The position numbers and the translations under genes are program-made. Below are positions 55,072 to 64,000 of a DNA stretch of 64,000 bases, in pieces. The notes beneath the pieces were generated by a model. The model did no database searches, was not told the origin of the DNA, and worked only from the letters and a program-made list of their open reading frames with translations. Each line of letters starts with the position of its first letter. The stretch's first letter is position 1. The stretch is from Immersiella caudata (lineage: Eukaryota; Ascomycota; Sordariomycetes; Sordariales; Lasiosphaeriaceae): NCBI GenBank assembly GCA_030512335.1, contig JAULSU010000001.1, positions 558,001 through 622,000 on the forward strand. The letters are read 5' to 3'.

Positions 55072-55908
55072 TTATTTCATCTCCCCAAAGCGCTTTTGCA
55101 ACGCAGCATGCAACTTCCCAAAAACACCATCATACCACCGCTGCAACTCCTCCCACTCACCCTTCGGCAACGCCTTGCTCATCATCCGCAACCACCCACC
55201 AACAATAATATCCGCATACGAAGGCTGCGCACCTAGCATAAACGGCCCCGACGCATCCCTCTTCAGCAGCGCCGCCAACCCCCCAAGCGTAGCCTCAAAT
55301 GAAGCCTTCAACTGCTCCCTCGCCTCTCCCTCAATCCCAAGCTCATCCCAAGACTTCTTGCCAATTCTACGCAGGAACTCTGCCCTAACTGCCTCTTCGA
55401 CCTCGGGATCCCATCTCATTCCATGCGCCGCCAGCTGCGTATGCACCGAAAAGGCCATATCAACATTAGCCTGGAACCGAGCATAGTCCGCGTGGACGTC
55501 ATCGTCCCTCTCAGACAGCGGGACCAAGCTCTGGAAATGCGCTGGCAACGTGTAATCCAGATTCTGCTCGGGGAAGAGATCACCAGCGCCGGCATCCGGG
55601 AACGTCTTCTGCAGGTAGTTTGCGATGTCGAAGGAGTCGCCAATCGCCGAGGAGGGATCCTTGGGATCCGTCACCAGGACGGGAAGCGTGTGGAAGGCGG
55701 TCCCGTCGGCGAAGTTGCGGCATGCAGACAAGCCGAAGCCCTTTCGGACCTTGGCGATGTCAGTCATCAGGACCCATTCCGTGCGGTAGGAGAGGCCTTT
55801 GAAGTTGAGGGCGTAGCGCGCTTTCCAGGGGTTGGGGGCGCATGAGTTTTCGGTGTAGGGCTTCAGGGAAGCAATGTCGTATAAGATGAATGTGGCGTCT
55901 GGCTCCAT
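55072..55908 (-). CDS. Glutathione S-transferase-like protein (fungal FuA/etherase-type)
   Basis: Single exon, 278 residues. The N-terminal thioredoxin-like half starts FILYDIASLKPYTENSCAPN and continues NPWKARYALNFKGLSYRTEW, where the NPWK...LNFKG layout is typical of the etherase-related and FuA-type fungal GSTs. LPVLVTDPKDPSSAIGDSFD supplies the cis-Pro and the Glu/Asp-Ser glutathione-binding region. The helical C-terminal half includes GPFMLGAQPSYADIIVGGWL, the N-capping region of GSTs. Such enzymes conjugate or cleave ether-linked aromatic compounds. It lies between a glycosyltransferase (same strand) and an O-methyltransferase. Confidence 0.88.
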   Translation of the reverse strand: MEPDATFILYDIASLKPYTENSCAPNPWKARYALNFKGLSYRTEWVLMTDIAKVRKGFGLSACRNFADGTAFHTLPVLVTDPKDPSSAIGDSFDIANYLQKTFPDAGAGDLFPEQNLDYTLPAHFQSLVPLSERDDDVHADYARFQANVDMAFSVHTQLAAHGMRWDPEVEEAVRAEFLRRIGKKSWDELGIEGEAREQLKASFEATLGGLAALLKRDASGPFMLGAQPSYADIIVGGWLRMMSKALPKGEWEELQRWYDGVFGKLHAALQKRFGEMK

Positions 55909-57072
55909 GGCGTGCTTGAGGTAAAATATGATGTGATGATGTGGGAAGGCGGGATGGTGTGGCTAGGTTTGATGTGGCGAGTAAGTTGCAGTGCCGTCAG
56001 GGGCGCGGGGAAGGAAAATCTGTGGTGGTCAGGTGGCGTGTTCGGCTCTCCGTAGCGAGCGGGGGCGATGTGGAGTAGGCCGCACGTTTTTGAGATGCGC
56101 TTGTTAACCTGTGACATGTCTCGGATAAAACACAGAAACATTGTGAATTTGGTCAAGGCCACTTGTGTCACCGCTATTGAGAAGCCGGGTGGTTCAGGGG
56201 ACAGGTGGAAAGTCGTCTCCACCTCTGCAGCGCGGGAACAAATTGACGGCGGTGCAGTTTTTCTGATCTGGCTTGCCAATTCCTGGGCTTAGCTGAAATA
56301 AATAGACCCTGGAGCCTGGAAACTACCCGTGCTCCGGTGTTCTGTTCCCGACTGCAAGGGGATGCGGAAGCCGACGAGCCTCCGCACCGCACCACGGACG
56401 CGGAATCGATCGGCGCGCTGAACAACCCCTCTCCGGTAGGACGCACGGACCAGTCGACAAGATTCATGCCGGATTACCGTTCTGGATCTTCCTGCCCCCG
56501 TCTCAGGCACTTCGTCCTGACTTCAAAACCAAAGAGAGCCTCGCTTCCTATAGAACGATAGCAGAGAATTTAGGGGAGCCAATCCTGCTGGGATGTGAGA
56601 ATTCGAGGTGCTTGGGGGGTGCTGTGGGGCGGCCCCAAGGGAGCCCTCCCATGTGGGCCTTGTCGCGGGCCAGCCCGTGCTGCATCTGGTTTGCCCATAG
56701 GTCTTCAGTTGCGAACCCGTTGGGCGAACTGGGAATAGGTCGTCTTTACAGTCTTATAAGTGCCTAGAAACATTGCGCAGGGGAGCTGTGGACACACTCA
56801 GGTTATGGTGATCGTTGCGAGGCATGGCGACAAATCTTGCCCGATAAAGCGGGACCGGCTCAAACTTTCTCCCCAGCCGACAGATTCCAGATCGGCCCAA
56901 ACAAACCACGACCCGGAACACGCACAACCGACCCCACCGCCTCCAAGCCGCGAAGCATCTCACAGAACAAACCCTCGACCACCCATTTCCTGTATGTTCT
57001 ACCGCCTCCCAATGGCCCAAACCCAGATCTCCGTTGTCGATACCGAGTCCCGAAGCGTCCGCGGCGAGTTAA
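55909..57072. other. Intergenic 55909-57072
   Basis: About 1.1 kb; no supportable gene. Short open frames from 56760 on the plus strand are overlapping and unconvincing. Confidence 0.45.
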
Positions 57073-57513
57073 ATGACGAAGTCCGCAGCGCCTGTGTCGC
57101 GTTCAAGGAACAAGTCCCATGTCCTGGAACTGGCAGCCTACCAACGCAACAACGCCCTCAGGAACCCAACCTTTCCCATCCACCCCCTCCCGGCTTCCCG
57201 CCCTAACGGCACCCTCGTTTATCCCGATCCCGCGCTTTTCCCCCGCCATGCCGACGAGTTCTATTCGATTCGAAATCCAAGCGACCGTTCGCGTCAAATG
57301 CTAGCTTATCTCGCCCAGTTTTACGGCATATATTCCCAAATACCGGGCTCATCAGGGTCGGAGAGGCAGGGATCATCAGACGTCGACGATGTGGAGCTTC
57401 TCGGACATTTTCTGGGACTCCAAGAGGAAAGATTCATAGCATTTCGGGAGCGCGCCCGCCTTGCGGCCAAGCCATCTACGGCAACGAAGCGAGGGCAGCC
57501 ATCCTCCTCGTAG
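57073..57513 (+). CDS. Small hypothetical protein, 146 residues
   Basis: Open frame from ATG 57073 to TAG. The protein is soluble, with an ordered-looking centre (PRHADEFYSIRNPSDRSRQM and LAYLAQFYGIYSQI), an acidic patch and a basic Ser-rich tail. I recognise no domain. The balanced composition and absence of a longer frame opposite support a gene, but it could also be the second exon of a longer one. Confidence 0.42.
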   Translation: MTKSAAPVSRSRNKSHVLELAAYQRNNALRNPTFPIHPLPASRPNGTLVYPDPALFPRHADEFYSIRNPSDRSRQMLAYLAQFYGIYSQIPGSSGSERQGSSDVDDVELLGHFLGLQEERFIAFRERARLAAKPSTATKRGQPSSS

Positions 57514-58567
57514 CGGGGGCTGTAACGACGTCCCCGGCACAAGCCGCCCGAGAACAGCCCAGATTCAGGCTCGCCGCAAGTAACCGGGCTTGATTCCTGA
57601 CTCCGAGCAAGGAGATCATGGCACCTCTTTACCTGACACCGAAGCCTCGTAGACCCAAGAAACACCCGCCATGCCCGGTGCTGCGGGTGGTCTCTCGAGG
57701 TAGTGCTACATATTCCCGTTCGCCCTCGTATATCGAACCAGGGATTGGTGCAAAATGCGGGCGGGAGTGCTGAGGGCCCCGATAGTGGCATAACGTAGAG
57801 TGCCGTGTAAGTTGCTTCTCCTGGGTGCTTTGGTTGCTCCATTAGTGACGCTCAGTACTCAGGCCGAGGTGGAGTGAGTGCACCGGACTACAGAGGCGGT
57901 GCCCTAGCATGTTGTTGACTCGAGTCTTGTAGTGAAGAAGTCACTTATCTGGCCACATCTCTCCAACCCCTTCGAGTGCTTTGCAACGTGCGCTCGTTAT
58001 TAGAAACCTCGAATAAGTAAGTGCTAGTCTTTGCTTTTCCCCAAGTGGCGATATTCTAGAGTTTTAGGTGCGGTAATCTTTGCTCTGCTGGCATGGTGCA
58101 TGCAGGAGGATGCGGCGATGGTGTTGTATTGTTGCAGTAAGAAAGTCTGACCAAGAGGTGGACGCTGGATATGCCCCCTGGTAGCGTCCACATCTACTAC
58201 CAGTGTCAAGTTTACCACAGCAACAGCAACTCCGAGTTGCGGGGCTACGGCATGGGCTTGGCAAGCTGTGCCGGTTGGACGCAACGTCATCAGTATTCCC
58301 GGAAGAAGGCGGCCGGCCCCCAACTGGGAAACATATCCCATACCCCTCTCCCGAGCGTAAGCCGTCGGGCGAAAGCACCGAGGCGCGGGGTATCAGCAGT
58401 CGGATTTGAGGGCAAAACGCTCACTACCATGCTAGAACCATATTTATTACTGCCATGCACCCGTTAATCGTGGTGTATCTCATGGGCGCCGCTCCCTCGT
58501 TGATCGGGTCTCCCGATGCTGCTTACAGGAATCACGCAAAAGGTCGAAGCGGAAAAGACAGTACAAC
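57514..58567. other. Intergenic 57514-58567
   Basis: About 1 kb; no supportable gene. Confidence 0.45.
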
Positions 58568-59887
58568 ATGTCTCCTAACGGAAGTCCTGATGTCCAAGCC
58601 ATCACGCGCCTCGTCGAGGAGGTCAAGAAATGCGTGGAGGCTCTAGCCCTACCTGACCGCCGAGCGGCATTGTCATCCCTGAGAAGCGCTATCAGCGTCT
58701 TGGAGGACCCAGAAGAGGCCGCATTCGCGCAGATATTCCAAGTTTGAACAACCAGTTTCTAGCCTTCGTGTTCGTTCTGACGAGTCGACAACAGTCACCG
58801 ATATACAACTTCGCAATTCGCATGGGGGTGGAGTTGGGGATCTTCCGCAAGCTGTTAGAGCGGAATGGCACCCCAGTCTCCGCGGCTGACCTGGCGGCTG
58901 AGTGCGCAGCTGAAGAGCTTCTGCTTGGTCAGGCTGTCCCGCAAAATGGGTGTCGATGTCGGGTTCGCTGACCAGATTCCAGTCCGGATTATGCGTGTCT
59001 TGACAGCTATCGGCTATGCCGGCGAGTCTGGAGAGCGCGAGTATGTTGCATCACAGCTGTCGAAGGCAATGGTTGTGCCGTATCTCGAGGCTTTTGCCGT
59101 ACACAGCAGCGAGCACAGTGCCCGAGCAGCAATCCGAGCGCCAGAGTACTTCAAACTCCATGGGTACAAAACCCCGGTCGATAGCCGAAACTGCCCACTC
59201 CAGTTCGCACTCGAAACCGATTTGCACTTCTTTGACTGGATCCACCGGCATCCGGAGAAGGCTAAGCGCTTCAATGTCTGCATGACTGGCAACAAGCTTC
59301 GAAGAAGAGAATGGTTCGAGTGGTATCCGGTAGCCGAGTGCCTTCTGAAACCCTTCGAGCGGAGGAACCGCAATGACTCTGCCTTCCTGGTTGACATGGG
59401 CGGAGGAAAGGGGCGCCACCTCGAAGCCTTGATGAAGAGCTTTCCCTCCACGGAAAGCCATCTTGTTCTGCAAGACCTCCCCGGCACCATCTCGTCTCTC
59501 GAGAACCTCAGCAGCGGAATTCGGCCCATGTCCCACGACATATTCTCGCCCCAGCCGGTCGTCGGTGCCCTGGCGTACTATACGCACTTTGTGCTGCATG
59601 ACTTTACCGATGAGCGATGCCGTGTGTTCTTGCGGGCGGTGGCTAGCGCCATGACGCCGGGGTATTCTCGGCTTCTGCTGAACGAAGCAGTCATTCCGGA
59701 AAGGGGATGCCCTCCGGTCTTCGCTACGGGGGACATTACCATGATGCTCGTGCTCGCTGGAATCCAGCGCTCGAAGCGACACTGGGTCGAGCTAGTAGAG
59801 TCAGCCGGTTTGAGGGTCGTGGATGTGTGGGTGTCTCCCGATGATGGTGATATGGAGGGTGTTATTGAGGCGGAGGTGGCAAGCTGA
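58568..59887 (+). CDS. SAM-dependent O-methyltransferase (plant-type fold)
   Basis: Transfers a methyl group from S-adenosylmethionine to a hydroxyl on a small aromatic molecule; cytosolic and typical of fungal secondary metabolism. Exons 58568-58741, 58795-58927 and 58983-59887 splice in phase to 403 residues; intron 2 uses a GTCAGG donor. The N-terminal dimerisation region includes FAIRMGVELGIFRKLLERNG. SAM-binding motif I is FLVDMGGGKGRHLEAL near residue 240. HFVLHDFTDERCRVFLRAVA carries the catalytic His region (LHDF for the usual LHDW), and YSRLLLNEAVIPERG follows. Full length for the family with no lesion. It lies 4 kb from a GT1 glycosyltransferase. Confidence 0.9.
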
Positions 59888-60776
59888 GTCTTGCCGCCAA
59901 CGTCCGTGCGACGAGAACTTGTGGCCCCCGGGCAGGTCTTGCATCTCGGTCTGCCGCCTTTTTTCTCGCGCTGTTTTTCCGTAGACGAGCAGGTTGCGGT
60001 GTTGGTCATATCGAAACGGACAAAGTCTAAGTACCGGGCGGCGAGATCAGCTCGCCTCTAGGGTCGCGAGAGTATCAGCCTTCGGATCAGTACAAGTCAG
60101 CGTTGCACAAGCCTGCAGCCAGCCTCGGGTGCGAGAGGTCTTACCTGGCTGACGGGCGCTGGGGTTTGGCAGCTAGCCACAGCGTCCCAAATGCGAAACT
60201 CTTCTCCATATTCGCTTGTACTCGTTGACTTTGCGGCGGCCGAAGCCGGCGACAGATCAAATATCCGGAGGGGAAAGCCGTCGAATATTGGACTCTGGGA
60301 GCGCCCCTCGGGTAGGTGCTCGTTCTTTCAGCGCGCCTCGCTTGTTGCTGGCTTCCGAACGCTGAGGAATATCGCCGACACTGGTCAAGTTTGCGCAGCG
60401 GAGGAGCTGACATTCGTCTGGTTGCGGGATCCGGCGTTGGTCTAGACCAGACGCTGGGAGCCTGCGAAGTGATACCGTGCATGTGGGTGTGCGTGCGGCT
60501 CCAACTTGCTACTTTGAGTTGGGAGGCTTGTGGGGTGGAGATTTGGGGTTCCATATTCTCGAATTCGAGAACATGCAACAAGAGAACGGGGGAGGGGGTG
60601 GGGGAGCAGAGAACAAGCAGAGGTTCGAATCCAGCGCAAAAATGGCGTATAAAACTCGCGCCTTCCCTGTTTCCTGAGTACCTTCCATCCCAACAGAACC
60701 AGATTCATCAGTCCCAGCTTCGTCTTAACTTTTTTGCCCCAACCCAGTTTTGCCCCCATTCTTCCAGACCAGAAAC
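59888..60776. other. Intergenic 59888-60776 with TATA box
   Basis: No gene. A TATAAAA box at 60648-60654 sits 123 bases before the next start codon, followed by a C/T-rich stretch. Confidence 0.5.
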
Positions 60777-62135
60777 ATGGGCTTCTTCGACGACCTTACT
60801 GATGGGATCAGCTCGGCAGTTCATGTCATAGCGACGACCGCTCAAGCTGCCAGCAAGGTTGCCACTACCATCGCTGCCATCGGCGGAGTTGTTGGCCTTC
60901 AGGATGACGGCGACATTACCGAGACCCTCCATACGAACTTCACGGCCGCAACCAAGGCGTTAAAAGAGGCATCCCTCGCTGCGCTGAATGACGAAAGCTC
61001 GGCTGCCTTGGACTTCGTTCCCGAAGACGAACCCTCCATCATTGCAGGCATCATCCGCAACAAGCGTGTCCTCAAGCTCCCGTCGGGAGTGGTGACCAGC
61101 CGTCCCGGCATTGGCGGAAGACTGAGCAGCTCGACCCCCCTCATGTCAGTCTTTCCTTACCGCCATATAACTCTTATTGTGGTTGTTCGCAGCTTTGTTA
61201 GATATTTTAGGCCTAACGTGAGCGCGCTGGAGACATTGCGTCGCTTAGAAAACACCTTCAAGGGATTCAACTAACGGATATCACCATAGGTACTCGGACT
61301 TACTCTCCATCTTCACCCAGCTGGGCATCGACCATATGGGCACTTATCCTTCGCAGAAGCCTGGACAGCCCGGAATGGTGCTCGACAACGCCATGGCAGC
61401 CGCCAGCGCCCTCTTTGCCAACGCAGTGGCCGTCGACGCCGAGCCGAGCCTGACCGGAGCCTCTGAGCCTGCGTACGATGTCAGCCACTTCGTTGTCCGC
61501 AGCAAGGAAGGTCTCCCGGTCCTGAAGATGGCAAATGCCAGCTACAACCTTCAGATCGACCAGACCGGAACGCGTGACATTAGCCACGCCGTCATCTCGT
61601 ATGCTCGTAACAAGAAGCTGACCCCCCAGCAAGTCAAAGCAATGAGACAGCGCCGCGTTGCGCACTCGGTCGACATCTGGAGCCCTGAGCCATCGCTTCT
61701 TCTCGCAGAAGGCGCGCCTGGAACTGATGGCTGGTATGTACCGTGTCTCAAGGGAGACTAGTGCATCGATTTTAACTAACAACTGGCAGGGAGGTCATGC
61801 TCCGGATCGGTGTGCGCACCGGTAACTTGGTAGATGACTTGGCCGAGAAGTTCTCGCAGCTCGCCCAGACGCAGAAATGGGGCGTCAAGTCGTTGACCAA
61901 AGCTGGAGCTGTCATTGCTGCGACTGTCCTTACTGTCGAGTCACCCAATGGCCTTCAGCAAGACCTCATCGACTGGATGTGTGGACGCATCACTGGCCTC
62001 GGTCCGGATGGAAAGCCTCTACCCCAGCCCCCCACTGGGGTTGTGTTGGACAGCTTGAAGATCCAGGACAGTGTCCCGGCCCTCGTGCCTGCCGCCTTCA
62101 TTGCCCCCGATGAGGAGCCTGCCGGTCACTGTTAG
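60777..62135 (+). CDS. Unrecognised three-exon protein, 385 residues
   Basis: Exons 60777-61144, 61290-61733 and 61790-62135 splice in phase (split Met and Trp codons; branch sites CTAAC in both introns). The N-terminus MGFFDDLTDGISSAVHVIAT and the following Ala/Thr-rich stretch form a probable amphipathic helix of the kind that inserts peripherally in membranes. The middle contains SDLLSIFTQLGIDHMGTYP and VKAMRQRRVAHSVDIW, the end LDSLKIQDSVPALVPAAFIA. No signal peptide, membrane span or known catalytic motif is visible. The TATA box and CT-rich leader suggest it is well expressed. Intron 1 is long (145 bases) for this window. Confidence 0.72.
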
Positions 62136-63428
62136 GCGCTGGCACTTTTGTTTCTTCATCACATTGACTTTTGTTTTCGGCCGAGCATAGCTATAAAAGG
62201 AGGGAGGTCAAAACCAACAAAAACACACTGACATTCCCTGGCTGAATATTTACATCTTTGGATTTGGATACGAGTTTCAGGAGGCATCTCCCTAATCAAG
62301 ATAGCAATTTACCCGTTTAGTGAAACTGCTCCTTTCCCGGCGTCTCAGTGGTGGTGTTGCAGCCTGCTTGGATTTGGACTTTGCGGCCCATACTATTGGC
62401 ATCATGTTGGTTCGCGCGGCGCAGCTTGACAACAACCAGGCACTTGGGTTTGATCGAGTGGTGGGATCGGGCTAAGGGCCGCTGACCTGGCGTTTGGCAC
62501 CCCTGGGTCAGCGCCACCTGCGTCACGGTACATCCAGGATATTCCTTCGTCGGTTTTAAGCATCACAACGCGTGGCATATGCTCTTGTTGTTTCCAAATG
62601 CATAAAAGTTGGCCCCTTTGGCCACCCAAGTCGTTCCCACCAAACTTCTCATGTCTCTTCCAAAGCAGCCAGTAGGTGTTGATTGATCTGGATAACGGCC
62701 AACCGCGGCATGATTCACCAGCGTGAGCTTTCTCCCCCAAAGAATACTAGGATTGGAGCCAAGTATGGTTTCCAGTCTCTTTGCCTCTCGCTTGTCTCAA
62801 TTGAAGGACTTTTGTTGCCCTGAATACACGTGCGTAATTGTCTGCCGCGCCACCAGGCGGAATGGGCACCACCTCCCATACGGTTGGGATCGGCCTCCTC
62901 ACCAAACAACAGCGCTGCTGCGCCGTAGCCCGGGACCACAAGATTCGTTCTCGGGGCTGACCAATACGTCCAGTGCGCGCGGCGAGCCCGTGCACTGGAT
63001 GCGATTCCCAGTTTTCATTTCAGGTCGTGTGGGCATCAAGTCAATAGTTCGATTCAGATGGATGGCACGTGGATGGGTGAAATGGAAGGGGCGTGATCGA
63101 CAGCATGCGCACCACTGACGCTCCAGATTTCGAACCGGGTTTTTGGATTTGAGGTTAGCTGATGACCTGGGACGGGGGGCTTTGAATCCTGTAGACAGGC
63201 ACGCCCCCGCGGTATCCGAGTATTCGTCACGAACACGTGGGGGACGTGGGAGTCAGCCTCGTGATGTTGAGTTGAATGGAGGCATTGGGATGGTAAGATG
63301 ATTGGGTATAAACCCGAGAAATGTCTTTTGAATTTGAAGCACTCCACCTCCAGAGACACCATCGATCTCATCCCCTCGCTTAATCTCATCACAAGTCTTT
63401 CATTCACCTCCCTTGCTCCTTCCCCACC
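62136..63428. other. Intergenic 62136-63428 with two TATA boxes
   Basis: No supportable gene. TATAAAA at 62192-62198 has no coding sequence after it. TATAAA at 63307-63312 lies 117 bases before the tyrosinase ATG. Confidence 0.5.
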
Positions 63429-64000
63429 ATGAAACTTCTCCACCTCGCCACTTTGGCGACCGCCGCCATGGCGCTCCCTTCAGAGTTGGTCAAACCTCGT
63501 CAGGCAGGCACGAACCTGCAGCTCCGCAAGTCGTGGGCCCACGAAACCAACTCTGAGAAGCAATCCTACCTCGACGCCGTTCTGTGTCTCGCCACGCAGC
63601 CTTCCAGGCTCCAAATCCCAACTCACAGCAACCTCTACAACGATTTTAGCTACGTGCACGCTCACCTCTCGAGCCCAGTGAACCTTAGTACGCACCCCTT
63701 CCTCTCCCCTTCTTTTCCCTTTCTCACTTCCCCATCCTCGACCTCTCTAACCCCAATACTAACAAACCCCTCCAAGTCCACTTCCAACCCCCCCTCCTCC
63801 CCTGGCACCACTACTTCCTCCACGTATACGAATTCGCCCTCCACGAATGCGGCTACACCGGCACAGCCGTGTACTGAGACTAGGTCGCCGACTCCTCCGC
63901 CCCGTCCCAATCCGCCGTCTTCGACTCCACCCTCGGCTTCGGCGGCAACGGCAACACCGACGTTGACGAAACGGCCGCCAACGATGGTCTCCCTCCCGTC
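63429..64000 (+). pseudogene. Secreted tyrosinase, two nonsense codons, 3' end outside the window
   Basis: Binuclear copper oxidase family that oxidises phenols. Exon 1 is 63429-63687 and exon 2 starts at 63777; the intron keeps the Ile codon. The signal peptide is MKLLHLATLATAAMALP, followed by a KPR-type processing site. The CuA region shows NDFSYVHAHLS and HFQPPLLPWHHYFLHVYEFA, where the usual LPWHRYF has His for Arg. Immediately downstream TGA (63875-63877) and TAG (63881-63883) occupy the two Trp positions of the conserved YWDW. Reading continues cleanly afterwards (SAVFDSTLGFGGNGNTD). Both stops are single G-to-A changes from TGG. It is a decayed gene, unless mRNA editing recodes at least the TAG. 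Confidence 0.8.

Noticed and set aside
60620..60640. GGTTCGAATCC, a tRNA T-arm-like sequence
   Set aside because: The flanking bases do not pair to form a T-stem and no acceptor or anticodon arm is visible.

Overview
The window is chromosomal DNA from a filamentous ascomycete, most likely a Sordariomycete and plausibly Sordariales. The evidence is genes broken by short introns of about 48-145 bases with GT(or GC)...AG ends and CTAAC-like branch sites, a class I photolyase and an SLX4 that read like Neurospora/Chaetomium orthologues, and lineage-typical families (HET, NACHT-type NLR, SAT4/PTH11-like rhodopsin-domain, aspzincin). Gene models below were spliced by hand from reading-frame continuity and intron phase. 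No search was run, and the clade call is inference.

Layout. Positions 1-8 kb hold conserved genes: the 3'-truncated DNA photolyase (-), ribosomal protein eS21 (-), the SLX4 nuclease scaffold (+) and a NUDT19-like Nudix hydrolase (+). From 8 kb the region becomes accessory: a beta-lactamase-fold serine hydrolase, a wrecked monocarboxylate-type MFS transporter, an F-box/ankyrin protein, a HET protein flanked by two WW-like modules, a trypsin-fold protease and two membrane-anchored proteins. At 22.8-31.4 kb a SNF2/RING (Rad5-like) ATPase gene (-) and a large DUF7708-NACHT-zinc finger-ankyrin NLR (+) are divergent. At 32-37.5 kb two genes for secreted proteins diverge: a 720-residue protein of unknown function and an aspzincin-type metalloprotease. 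Then come a DUF7730/F-box-like gene, a HET pseudogene, an ankyrin protein with an acidic Ser-rich tail, a Gln/Pro-rich protein and a SAT4-type seven-helix protein. After a 2.9-kb gene-free stretch, 53-60 kb carries a UDP-glycosyltransferase, a glutathione transferase and an O-methyltransferase, a set that suggests modification of a small phenolic or secondary metabolite. The right edge holds an unrecognised three-exon gene and the start of a tyrosinase with two nonsense codons.

Themes. (1) Self/non-self and innate-immunity type genes are over-represented: HET with WW modules, HET pseudogene, NLR, and several ankyrin proteins. (2) Nonsense codons consistent with G:C to A:T change recur in the MFS, HET and tyrosinase genes. 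The NLR reading frame stays open for 56 codons past its TAG. These are candidates for RIP-type decay or, for the TAG codons, for the sexual-stage A-to-I mRNA editing known in Sordariomycetes. (3) Four GC-AG introns occur in just two neighbouring genes. (4) Photolyase and Nudix genes both have in-frame N-terminal extensions that look like mitochondrial presequences.
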